64,000 nucleotides of DNA from JAGNHN01 sp964590645 (GTDB lineage: Bacteria > Bacteroidota > Bacteroidia > Bacteroidales > JAGNHN01): contig CAZPYJ010000020.1 in NCBI GenBank assembly GCA_964590645.1, forward strand, positions 1 to 64,000. The letters are read 5' to 3'. Of this stretch, positions 34,813-43,210 are shown piece after piece (position 1 is the first letter of the stretch; every line of letters starts with the position of its first letter). The translations under genes were made by a program, and so were the position numbers. Under the pieces are notes generated by a model. That model made no database searches and had not been told where the DNA came from. It worked only from the letters and a program-made list of their open reading frames with translations.

Positions 34813-37755
34813 TTACTTTGGTTCACGCATATCCGGGCAGGGTGCTTTTTCGATGCTGAAGATGGCTCCGGAGATTTCTTTTTTGTCATCCAGCATAGGA
34901 GCTCCGTTCACACGGATCAACAGCTTTTCCTTCTTTGCATTTTTAATCAGCATCAAATAGTTCTGAACGACTAGCCCCTCCTGCACCACTTTGTTGAAGG
35001 GGAGTTCTTCTTCCGGTATTTGCTGTTCCTTCGAATCTTCTATATGCCATCGTGCATCATTGTAGTTACGGTTGGTCAATTCGCTGGCCCGAAAACCAGT
35101 GAGTTCTTCCGTCATCTTATTCACATAGATGATATTGCCTGCCTGGTCAAGCACCATTTTTCCAATCGGGCTGTTGTCCAGCACACTGTAAAACAAATCC
35201 TTCTGTCTGGCTATGGTGGCTTCTTTGGCCTTCAGCTGGCTGATATCAATCACCGTAACCGTAATCCCTTCCATTGCATTATCCTGGTTGCGATAGGGCA
35301 GGATGCGGATCAGGTTCCAGTTGCCTTTGGTGTCCTTGAACTCCATCTCCTTTTCAGCAAGGGTATGCAGCACCTCTTCAACATCCCGGATGAAGTGTTC
35401 ATAGGGAACATTCAGTGAGATATGCTGGATGGGCCTTCCGATGTCCATCTCCATAACATTTACCACACGGGTGACCATTGTGGTGTATTTCCGGATCCGC
35501 AGCTTTCGGTCAAGGTAGAGAATGCCAATGCTTGTATTCTTGAGCAGATTGTTCATATCATTGTTGAGCTGGGTAAGCTCTTCAATCTTCTGCTGATATT
35601 CTGTATTGACTGTATATAATTCTTCATTCACCGATTGCAGCTCTTCATTGGTGCTTTGGAGTTCTTCATTGGAAGCGATCAACTCTTCATTGGTGCTTTG
35701 CAGCTCTTCGTTGGAGGTTTCCAGCTCTTCAATGGTGGCCTGCAGGTTTTCTTTGGTGAATTGCAGGTCCTTCTCCAGTTCAATAAAGCGGTTGGTGAGA
35801 TGGGTGTTGATATCAAAGTCCTTGCTGTCCGGAGGGGTGACAAAGCCATTCTGATCTGCTTTTTCGAAGGAGACAAGCACGTAACGGCGTTTGTTTCTGA
35901 GGTCTTCAAAAGGCTGCGTGATGATATTGATCAGGTTTTCTGCATCCAGCTTAACTTCTTTGAAAACGGATTTTTTGTTGTCTTTCAGTGATTTATGTAG
36001 CATACTCCCCAACACCACACTGATTTCTTTCCGCACCATTGAGAGGATATCCAGGCTGGCCTTTCCGCTGGGAACTTTCAGGAACTCATTTACTTCGTTA
36101 AATACGTGGATGACATTGAATGATTCATCCACCATCACAGAAGGGGGCAGCACGTTCTCCAGCAATCCGGCCAGCACACTTTCCGGCATAGCTCCTCTTT
36201 GAGTTGGCGCGCCCGCAGCGCTCGATCTGTGATCCCATTGGGGGCTCTTGATCTTGGACTGCGGAATGAGGTAATTGAGTCCGATGGGCGGGTGGTATCC
36301 GGGCTTCTGCCGGAAGATTTTCCATTTGCTGTGCAGGGTCTCAAATCCTTCGGAGAGATCTCCCAGCGATTCGCTCGAACCCAGGAAGAGGCCTCCACCA
36401 TTCACCAGGGATTGGTAGAACATTGCAATAATGCGCCTTTGCATTTCCTGATTGAGATAGATCAGCATATTCCGGCAACTGATCAGGTCGATTTTGGAGA
36501 AAGGGGGATCCTTGATGATGTTCTGCTGGGCGAAGATGACTGTACGGCGGAGGGTATCGTTGACCCTGTACCTGTTGTTTGTCCTGACAAAATACTTTCT
36601 GAGCAAGTCTGGAATGACATCGGCCACGATGCTGTCCGGATAGATGCCGTTTCCGGCAATGGTGATATGCTCCTTGTCGAGATCCGTGGCGAATATTTTC
36701 AGATCCAGGTGGAGATCCTTTGCCTCCATATACTCCATCAGCAAGATGGCGATAGAATAGGCTTCTTCCCCGGTAGAGCATCCCACGATCCACACCCTGA
36801 CCTGGTCTCCCCGGGATTTGGATGCGAGAATGTTGGGAATAAGCTCCTCCTTCACGATCTGGAAGGCTTCGGTATCCCGGAAGAATTGGGTTACCCCTAT
36901 GAGCAGGTCTTTATAGAGAATATTGGCCTCTGCCGGTGAATTTTCCAGAAAACGGAGATATTCGCTGTAATCGGTGAGTTGGTTAATGCCGATGCGTTTT
37001 TCAAGGCGGCGGACGATGGTATTGGGTTTGTAGAAAGTAAAATCAACCCCTACCCTGTCGCGGATCACTTTCAGAATACGCAGCAATACACTGTCGTTGC
37101 TGTCCATCTCCTTTTTATGCTCGGCTTTGGCGATAATAGGGTGCTGAATATACCGGATGAGTACCTGCGGCATTTCGGCCGGACTGCCCACATAATCCAC
37201 CATCCCTGTTGCGATGGAGCTTTTGGGCATTCCATCAAACTTGGCGGTGGTGTCATCCTGGGCAAACACCATCCCCCCGGCCTCTTTGATCGCGCGGATG
37301 CCCAATGTTCCATCGCTTCCGGTACCGGAAAGGACGATGGCGACCGCGTTCTTTCCTCTTTCCTGGGCAAGGGAGCGGAAGAAGATATCGATGGGCAGAT
37401 TGAGCCCGGTTTTGCCTGGTGGGTCAACGAGGTAAAGCCGACCACTGAAAATGGTCATATTCTTTTTGGGCGGGATGAGGTAAATGTGATCCGGCTCTAT
37501 TTGGAGTCCATCGCTGGCCGTCTGCACCGGAATCGGGGTATGCCTCGAAAGCAGTTCGCCCATCAGGCTCTTGTAATCCGGGGATAGGTGCTGGATAACG
37601 ATATAGGCAATTCCACTGTGTTCAGGGACATTTCTGAAAAAGGTTTCCAGGGCCTCCAGGCCTCCGGCAGAAGCACCTATCCCTACTACCGGGAATGAAG
37701 CTGAGGTCGCAGCTGCCATTGCAGTATGGCTGATCTGCTTTTTCGGTTTTTTCAT
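34813..37755 (-). CDS. CheB-CheR fusion with coiled coil and PAS domains
   Basis: A 980-aa cytoplasmic protein joining a methylesterase and a methyltransferase. The CheB domain (20-205) keeps the catalytic Ser29 (GIGASAGG), His56 (VIQHLSPD) and Asp148 (SGTGSDGT) but has no receiver domain. The CheR domain follows (about 215-480; FRDTEAFQIVKEELIP, VGCSTGEEAYSIA for S-adenosylmethionine, CRNMLIYLN). A long heptad-repeat coil (about 640-740, repeated SNEEL/TNEEL units) leads to two PAS domains (about 745-860 and 865-975). There is no kinase domain, which fits a two-protein unit with the kinase encoded directly downstream. No chemoreceptor gene is nearby. The natural substrate of the methylation cycle is unknown; known relatives are linked to stress or developmental signalling. 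Promoter at 37802-37832. Confidence 0.9.
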   Translation of the reverse strand: MKKPKKQISHTAMAAATSASFPVVGIGASAGGLEALETFFRNVPEHSGIAYIVIQHLSPDYKSLMGELLSRHTPIPVQTASDGLQIEPDHIYLIPPKKNMTIFSGRLYLVDPPGKTGLNLPIDIFFRSLAQERGKNAVAIVLSGTGSDGTLGIRAIKEAGGMVFAQDDTTAKFDGMPKSSIATGMVDYVGSPAEMPQVLIRYIQHPIIAKAEHKKEMDSNDSVLLRILKVIRDRVGVDFTFYKPNTIVRRLEKRIGINQLTDYSEYLRFLENSPAEANILYKDLLIGVTQFFRDTEAFQIVKEELIPNILASKSRGDQVRVWIVGCSTGEEAYSIAILLMEYMEAKDLHLDLKIFATDLDKEHITIAGNGIYPDSIVADVIPDLLRKYFVRTNNRYRVNDTLRRTVIFAQQNIIKDPPFSKIDLISCRNMLIYLNQEMQRRIIAMFYQSLVNGGGLFLGSSESLGDLSEGFETLHSKWKIFRQKPGYHPPIGLNYLIPQSKIKSPQWDHRSSAAGAPTQRGAMPESVLAGLLENVLPPSVMVDESFNVIHVFNEVNEFLKVPSGKASLDILSMVRKEISVVLGSMLHKSLKDNKKSVFKEVKLDAENLINIITQPFEDLRNKRRYVLVSFEKADQNGFVTPPDSKDFDINTHLTNRFIELEKDLQFTKENLQATIEELETSNEELQSTNEELIASNEELQSTNEELQSVNEELYTVNTEYQQKIEELTQLNNDMNNLLKNTSIGILYLDRKLRIRKYTTMVTRVVNVMEMDIGRPIQHISLNVPYEHFIRDVEEVLHTLAEKEMEFKDTKGNWNLIRILPYRNQDNAMEGITVTVIDISQLKAKEATIARQKDLFYSVLDNSPIGKMVLDQAGNIIYVNKMTEELTGFRASELTNRNYNDARWHIEDSKEQQIPEEELPFNKVVQEGLVVQNYLMLIKNAKKEKLLIRVNGAPMLDDKKEISGAIFSIEKAPCPDMREPK
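35621..35742. repeat. Tandem short repeats encoding the NEEL coiled coil
   Basis: CTCTTCATTGG-type units recur about every 21-30 bases within the CheB-CheR gene and encode alternating STNEELQ/ASNEELQ heptads. They are repetitive enough to allow slippage and length variation between strains. Confidence 0.7.
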
Positions 37756-37801
37756 CCGGGAAGAAAAATGAGCGATGTTAGACTCTGCTGCTTATCAGTT
37801 T

Positions 37802-37832
37802 CAAATATAGTGAGCACTGAGCATATTTCAAT
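37802..37832 (-). promoter_or_regulatory. Promoter of the CheB-CheR/kinase operon
   Basis: The minus strand has ATTG at 37829-37832, a 19-base spacer and TATATTTG at 37802-37809, close to the consensus. It is 47 bases upstream of the ATG at 37755 and divergent from the TamL-like gene's promoter. Confidence 0.6.
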
Positions 37833-37851
37833 TCTTTTTTGGTCAAATCAT

Positions 37852-37859
37852 TACCTTTG
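37852..37859 (+). promoter_or_regulatory. -7 element TACCTTTG for the TamL-like gene
   Basis: TAnnTTTG match on the plus strand, ending 19 bases before the GTG at 37879. It lies downstream of the longer in-frame ATG at 37726, supporting the GTG start. Confidence 0.6.
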
Positions 37860-37878
37860 CCTGAAAGCGAAGGCTCCG

Positions 37879-40194
37879 GTGAAGCGTCTCCTGTTCGTAC
37901 TTCCCTTGCTGATCGTAGGCTTGGCATCCTGCTCACCCTCCAAATATGTGGGAGAAGGGGAGTATCTGCTTGAACGGAATAAGGTTTTAATAAAGGGAGA
38001 AGCAGAAAATGTCACCAGCGATGAGATGCAGAGCCTGGCAAGACAGCGACCTAACCGTAAGCTGCTGGGTATTTTCCGATTGAATACCTGGGCCTACCAT
38101 AAAGCTGCAACAGGGAATGACAATGCAGTGAATCGCTGGCTTTTGCGTTCCATTGCCAAAGAGCCGGTCATTGTGGATACAGGCTTGATTATTTCAAGCC
38201 TCAAGCAAATGGATTTATACCTGCAGAACAAAGGATACTTCAGCAACGAACTGGATTATCAAATCCGGAAAAAACGATGGTCGCGGTATGCTGCGAAAGT
38301 GGAATACTCCATCAGCCCCGGGAAAGAGTATCGTTTGTGGACCATCCGCTCCTCGGTTCGCGATACCACCCTCGCCTTGTTTCTCGGACTGCATTTTGGG
38401 GAGAGAATACTCCAGCAGGGAATGATTTATGATGTGGATATACTGGATGACGAACGCGATCGTATCGTGCACTTGTTGAAGGATTACGGCTATTACAGCT
38501 TTACCCGCGAATATATCACCTATCGCATTGATAGTACCCTGGGGCAGGGCAGGATGGATGTGGAGATGATCATAGCCAATCCCCCTGGCAGGGATCATCA
38601 TCCCCGGCAAAAGATAGACCGGATAATGATTTATCCTGATTTTGATCCGCTGCGCGACCCGTCAAAAGCCTGGGATACCCTGATTGTGGCGGATAGGAGA
38701 TGGGGGCTGGAGAAAGCCCCTGGCTTATATTACTTTTTGTATGATGATAAACTCCGGGTTAAGCCTGAGGTTATTCTGCAAAATATATTTATTGAACAGG
38801 GCGCTTATTATGCCCAGCAGGCCATCCAACGCACTTACCGACGGCTTTCCGACCTTCCTGTGTTTGGATTTGTCAACATTCACCTCAAAGAACTGCCTGA
38901 AAAAGCAGAGCGCTCCGGTGGCGGGCTTTCCTGCGAAATCAGGATCAGCAGGGCTGCCTCCAGTGCTTTCAATATTGAGACGGAGGGAACCAACTCTGCC
39001 GGTGATCTGGGGGTAGCTGGCAGTTTTGTTTTCGAAAACAGAAATCTGTTCCGGGGAGCGGAGTTTTTTCAGATAAGACTGAAAGGTGCGCTGGAGGTAC
39101 AACGCCTTCCTGAGAGTACCGATGGTGAGTTCCTCTTCTTCAATACCTTTGAGACAGGTGCGGAGGCCAGCCTGCGCTTTCCCCGCTTTCTGCTGCCCTT
39201 GCGCGGGGATTTGTTCCCAAAACTTTTTGAACCCTATACCCGCCTCAATTTGGCATACAATGTGCGACAGCGGCCAGCTTACCGCCGGGTTGCCACGAAT
39301 ATCTCCTTTGGCTATGAGTGGAAAGAAACGGCCGTTCGCCGGCATATACTTTATCCCGCTGATTTGAATGCCGTAGATATCATTGCTGACAGCAGTTTCA
39401 ATCCCTCTGCTTTCGGCCCCTTGTATGCTGCACAGTACACCGACCATTTGACGGCTGCCATTAAGTATAGCTTTATTTTGAATACCCAACCCATTGCCAG
39501 GGGAGGAAACTATCTCTATTTCAGGGCCAATCTAAGCTCTGCCGGGAATTTCCTGGATTTTGCCCACAATGTATTCAGCTTGCCGGAAGACGAGAGAGGC
39601 TTTCACAGTTTGTTCAATATCCGATATGCACAGTATATTCGCTTTGATGGGGATTTTCGATATTATCAGATTATGGATGGTGGGCAGAGCCTGGTTTATC
39701 GCCTGGCTGCCGGAATGGGAGTCCCTTATGGCAATTCGGTGGTGCTCCCTTTTGAACAGGCCTTTTTCTCCGGTGGTTCCAACAGCCTGAGGGGCTGGGA
39801 GGTTCGCTCACTGGGCCCTGGAGCTTATGCCAATCCCGAGAACAGGAGATATGATAAGATAGGTGATATCCTGCTGGAGGCCAGCGCCGAATATCGTTTC
39901 CCGGTATATCGTTACCTGAAAGGCGCCCTTTTTGCCGATGCCGGAAATATCTGGTTGCAAAATCAAGATGCAGCCCTTCCCGGCGGGGAGTTCCGGATTT
40001 CCTCCTTTGCCAGTCAGCTTGCATTGGATGCCGGACTGGGAATGCGTCTCGACTTCGGGTTCTTTTTGTTCCGGCTCGACGCAGCCCTGCCTTTGCGTGA
40101 TCCTGCCCGGGTGGAGGGGGCCAGATGGCTGAGGTCGGCAGAGTACAAGATGAAGAAGGTTGTGTGGAATTTTGGAATTGGATATCCCTTCTGA
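37879..40194 (+). CDS. tamL: TamL-like lipoprotein Omp85 (BamA/TamA family)
   Basis: A 771-aa outer-membrane protein. I start it at GTG 37879, the only start that gives a lipoprotein signal (KRLLFVLPLLIVGLASC, lipobox Cys18); the frame from 37726 would bury this signal. The N-terminal half holds POTRA-like repeats (for example EYLLERNKVLIKGEAENV and YDVDILDDERDRIVHLLKDYGYYSF). The C-terminal half is a 16-strand Omp85 barrel with conserved turns (FFSGGSNSLRGWEVRSLGPG, LEASAEYRFP, LFADAGNIW) and a final aromatic strand (KKVVWNFGIGYPF). Lipid-anchored TamA relatives are a Bacteroidota speciality known as TamL, working with TamB in outer-membrane biogenesis. No tamB is in the window. The helicase gene starts one base after the stop. 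Confidence 0.8.
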   Translation: MKRLLFVLPLLIVGLASCSPSKYVGEGEYLLERNKVLIKGEAENVTSDEMQSLARQRPNRKLLGIFRLNTWAYHKAATGNDNAVNRWLLRSIAKEPVIVDTGLIISSLKQMDLYLQNKGYFSNELDYQIRKKRWSRYAAKVEYSISPGKEYRLWTIRSSVRDTTLALFLGLHFGERILQQGMIYDVDILDDERDRIVHLLKDYGYYSFTREYITYRIDSTLGQGRMDVEMIIANPPGRDHHPRQKIDRIMIYPDFDPLRDPSKAWDTLIVADRRWGLEKAPGLYYFLYDDKLRVKPEVILQNIFIEQGAYYAQQAIQRTYRRLSDLPVFGFVNIHLKELPEKAERSGGGLSCEIRISRAASSAFNIETEGTNSAGDLGVAGSFVFENRNLFRGAEFFQIRLKGALEVQRLPESTDGEFLFFNTFETGAEASLRFPRFLLPLRGDLFPKLFEPYTRLNLAYNVRQRPAYRRVATNISFGYEWKETAVRRHILYPADLNAVDIIADSSFNPSAFGPLYAAQYTDHLTAAIKYSFILNTQPIARGGNYLYFRANLSSAGNFLDFAHNVFSLPEDERGFHSLFNIRYAQYIRFDGDFRYYQIMDGGQSLVYRLAAGMGVPYGNSVVLPFEQAFFSGGSNSLRGWEVRSLGPGAYANPENRRYDKIGDILLEASAEYRFPVYRYLKGALFADAGNIWLQNQDAALPGGEFRISSFASQLALDAGLGMRLDFGFFLFRLDAALPLRDPARVEGARWLRSAEYKMKKVVWNFGIGYPF

Positions 40195-40195
40195 G

Positions 40196-41641
40196 ATGAA
40201 TCATACCACCAGGGTTTCCGAAGCTTTTTATGCAGCATTCCCCCATCAGCCTACTCCCGGACAGGCTGAGGCTATTAGCGGGATTGCCGAATTCCTGAGC
40301 GATCCGGATGCCCAAAGCCTGTTTCTCTTAAAGGGGTATGCCGGCACCGGGAAAACAAGCCTGGTCAGCGCATTGGTAAAGGTTCTCAGGCAATTTCGTA
40401 TTTCCACTATGCTGCTGGCACCCACCGGAAGAGCGGCCAAGGTGCTGGGAGCTTATGCCGGGAAGAGAGCACACACCATCCATAAGTGTATTTATGCCCA
40501 ACGGGTACTGCCCGATGGAAGCATTCGGCTTGAGCTTGGCCATAACCGGCTCAGGAGGTGCCTGTTTATCGTGGATGAAGCTTCGATGATTACAGATGAA
40601 AGTAGCCAAAATGGCCATTTTCAGGGTCGAAAGGTGCTGACAGATCTTTTTAACTTTGTTTATTCAGGCGATCGTTGCCGGGTGCTTCTGCTGGGAGATG
40701 CAGCGCAATTGCCCCCGGTCGGGCTCGATCTCAGTCCGGCCCTGGATGTCTCCTTCCTCAAAGCTGCCTTTCACCTGAAAATTTTTGAGTCGGAACTCAC
40801 CGATGTGGTCAGGCAGGAAGCCGGATCATCGGTGCTCCTCAATGCTACTGCTTTGCGGGAGAAGCTGCGCCACGAAGATTATGCATTTCCCTGGTTGCGT
40901 CTTGAGGCCCGGGGCAATATGCAGGTACTGGACGCACAGGGCTTTCAGGAGGCCCTGATGCAGCATTTCAGTGGTGAGGAAGCAGATGAGACTGTCCTGA
41001 TCACCCGCACCAACCAGCGGGCCAACCTCTTCAACAGGGAGATACGTCAGCGCATCCTGTTTCGTGAGGGGGAGATCAATGCCGGAGACCGGATTATGGT
41101 TGTGAGAAACAACTATTTCTGGCTTGAAGAAGATGCCCCGGCGGGCTTCATTGCCAACGGAGATATGATGGAGTTACTGCGGATTGATGATGTGGAAGAA
41201 AGATATGATCTGCGCTTTGCCCGGGCAGAATGCCGTATGCTGGATTATCCCGAACAGGCTCCGCTTAGTGCGCTTATCCTTCTGGATACCCTCAATTCGC
41301 CGGGCCCTGGTCTGGGAGCGGAAGCAGAGGAGCATCTCTTTGCAAGCCTGATGAAAACCTACCATTACATTGAGCATCGTCAGGCGCGACTGGAAGCCTT
41401 GCGCAATGATCCCTATTACAATGCCCTGCACATCAAATTCGCCTATGCCCTCACTGGTCATAAAACCCAGGGAGGGCAATGGCAAAATGTGTTTGTAGAC
41501 CAGGGATATCTGTCGGATGAGATGATTGGAAGATCATATCTCAGGTGGTTATATACAGCCATTACCAGGGCCAGTGTACGTGGATACCTGATCGGCTTCC
41601 GTGATGAGTTGATCGGAGAGCAGCTGCAGCCGGATCAGTAG
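40196..41641 (+). CDS. RecD-like superfamily 1 DNA helicase / AAA ATPase
   Basis: A 481-aa cytoplasmic protein starting at the ATG at 40196, one base after the TamL-like stop. It has Walker A at 47-54 (GYAGTGKT), Walker B (LFIVDEASM), the motif III region (LLLGDAAQLPPVG), and a C-terminal UvrD_C_2-type end with ALTGHKTQGGQW and WLYTAITRAS. This is the core of RecD/Pif1-like 5'-3' helicases without the nuclease partners RecB and RecC. It may act in repair or at stalled forks. Its coupling to an outer-membrane biogenesis gene has no obvious logic. The last seven bases overlap the 3' end of proS on the opposite strand. Confidence 0.8.
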   Translation: MNHTTRVSEAFYAAFPHQPTPGQAEAISGIAEFLSDPDAQSLFLLKGYAGTGKTSLVSALVKVLRQFRISTMLLAPTGRAAKVLGAYAGKRAHTIHKCIYAQRVLPDGSIRLELGHNRLRRCLFIVDEASMITDESSQNGHFQGRKVLTDLFNFVYSGDRCRVLLLGDAAQLPPVGLDLSPALDVSFLKAAFHLKIFESELTDVVRQEAGSSVLLNATALREKLRHEDYAFPWLRLEARGNMQVLDAQGFQEALMQHFSGEEADETVLITRTNQRANLFNREIRQRILFREGEINAGDRIMVVRNNYFWLEEDAPAGFIANGDMMELLRIDDVEERYDLRFARAECRMLDYPEQAPLSALILLDTLNSPGPGLGAEAEEHLFASLMKTYHYIEHRQARLEALRNDPYYNALHIKFAYALTGHKTQGGQWQNVFVDQGYLSDEMIGRSYLRWLYTAITRASVRGYLIGFRDELIGEQLQPDQ

Positions 41642-43110
41642 GCCCGGGCAAATACGACCCTGCGGGATGATGGCTTGCCGGTGTAGATGCATTTCCCAGC
41701 TTCTTCTTTTCCATCCAGGGGAATCAGCCGGATCGTGGCTTTGGTTTCCTCCTTGATCAATTGCTCCGTTTCCGGGCTGCCATCCCAATGGGCTTGAACA
41801 AATCCGCCTTTCTCATCCAGGATACGGATAAATTCGTCCCAGGTATCAGCCTTGCAGGTGCTTTCGTCTCTGAAGTTTAAGGCTTTCTGGAAAAGGTTGG
41901 CCTGAATTTGCTCCAGAAGGTGTTTCACCTTATGACCTATGTCTGTAATCTGCAGGATTTCCTTCTCCAGGGTATCCCGTCGAGCAATCTCCACAGTTCC
42001 GTTTTCTACGTCTCGCGGTCCAATCGCAATGCGCACCGGGACCCCTTTGAACTCATATTCGTTGAATTTCCATCCGGGCTTTTGGCTGTCATCCTCATCC
42101 AGTTTGACACTGATCCCTGCTTCTTTGAGTTCTGCGGCTATCCTTCGGGCAGCCATCAACACTACTTCCTTTTGCTCATTGTTTCGGTATATCGGAATGA
42201 TGACGCTTTGGATGGGCGCCAGCCGTGGAGGGAGTACAAGGCCGTGATCATCACTGTGTGCCATCACCAAAGCGCCCATCAGACGGGTAGAAACGCCCCA
42301 GGAGGTAGCCCAGACGTATTCAAGCTGATTGCTCTTATTCAGGAACTTCACATCAAATGCCTTGGCAAAGTTTTGTCCGAGAAAATGACTGGTCCCTGCC
42401 TGCAGGGCTTTACCATCCTGCATTAAAGCTTCAATGCAATAGGTCTCAACCGCCCCGGCGAAGCGTTCATTGGGGGATTTAATGCCTTTCAATACCGGCA
42501 CGGCCATCCAATTCTCCGCAAAGTCAGCATACACATTGAGCATTTGCTCTGTCTCCTGTATCGCTTCCTCACGGGTCTCGTGGGCGGTATGACCTTCCTG
42601 CCAGAGAAATTCCGTGGTTCGCAAAAACAGACGGGTACGCATTTCCCAGCGCACCACATTGGCCCATTGATTTACCAGGATGGGAAGGTCACGGTAAGAT
42701 TGTATCCAGTTACGATAGGTGTCCCAGATAATGGTTTCCGAAGTAGGTCTGACGATTAACTCTTCTTCCAGTTTGGCTGTCTCATCAACCACCACTCCCT
42801 TTCCGTCCGGAGATGCTTTAAGCCGGTAGTGCGTAACAACGGCACACTCTTTGGCAAAGCCCTCCACGTGATCTGCTTCCTTGCTGAAGAAAGATTTTGG
42901 GATAAACAAGGGGAAATAGGCATTCTGATGGCCCGTCTCTTTGAACATATCATCCAGGGCACGTTGCATCTTCTCCCAAATGGCATAGCCATAAGGTTTG
43001 ATTACCATACATCCCCTAACAGCCGAAGTTTCAGCCAGCCCTGCCCTGATCACAAGGTCATTGTACCATTTGGAATAGTCTTCCTCACGGGAAGTGAAGT
43101 TTTTTGCCAT
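41635..43110 (-). CDS. proS: Prolyl-tRNA synthetase, archaeal/eukaryotic-type
   Basis: A 491-aa class II synthetase that charges tRNA-Pro. I start it at the ATG at 43110 (MAKNFTSREEDYSKWYNDLV); the 22 extra codons to 43176 include the -7 element region and are not family-like. The class II motifs are present: GCMVIKPYGYAIWEKMQ (motif 1), VRWEMRTRLFLRTTEFLWQEGHTAH (motif 2), and LMGALVMAHSDDHGLVLPP (motif 3). There is no inserted editing domain between motifs 2 and 3. The C-terminal zinc-type domain ends in a tyrosine (VVFARAY), as in the type 3 ProRS of archaea and eukaryotes. Converges with the helicase gene with a seven-base overlap. Confidence 0.93.
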   Translation of the reverse strand: MAKNFTSREEDYSKWYNDLVIRAGLAETSAVRGCMVIKPYGYAIWEKMQRALDDMFKETGHQNAYFPLFIPKSFFSKEADHVEGFAKECAVVTHYRLKASPDGKGVVVDETAKLEEELIVRPTSETIIWDTYRNWIQSYRDLPILVNQWANVVRWEMRTRLFLRTTEFLWQEGHTAHETREEAIQETEQMLNVYADFAENWMAVPVLKGIKSPNERFAGAVETYCIEALMQDGKALQAGTSHFLGQNFAKAFDVKFLNKSNQLEYVWATSWGVSTRLMGALVMAHSDDHGLVLPPRLAPIQSVIIPIYRNNEQKEVVLMAARRIAAELKEAGISVKLDEDDSQKPGWKFNEYEFKGVPVRIAIGPRDVENGTVEIARRDTLEKEILQITDIGHKVKHLLEQIQANLFQKALNFRDESTCKADTWDEFIRILDEKGGFVQAHWDGSPETEQLIKEETKATIRLIPLDGKEEAGKCIYTGKPSSRRVVFARAY

Positions 43111-43164
43111 TACTGCTTTTTGGTATGATACTTGCTTTTTTGCAGGTGTCAATGATTGTAGCGA

Positions 43165-43172
43165 CAAAATTA
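43165..43172 (-). promoter_or_regulatory. -7 element TAATTTTG for proS
   Basis: TAnnTTTG match on the minus strand, 55 bases upstream of the ATG at 43110. Confidence 0.5.
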
Positions 43173-43210
43173 ACAAATACCATAAACACTAATCCAGGGA
43201 GGATAGAGCA

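Noticed and set aside
36199..36939. Plus-strand open frame of 246 codons opposite the CheB-CheR gene
   Set aside because: Antisense shadow; the opposite strand has continuous CheR motifs.
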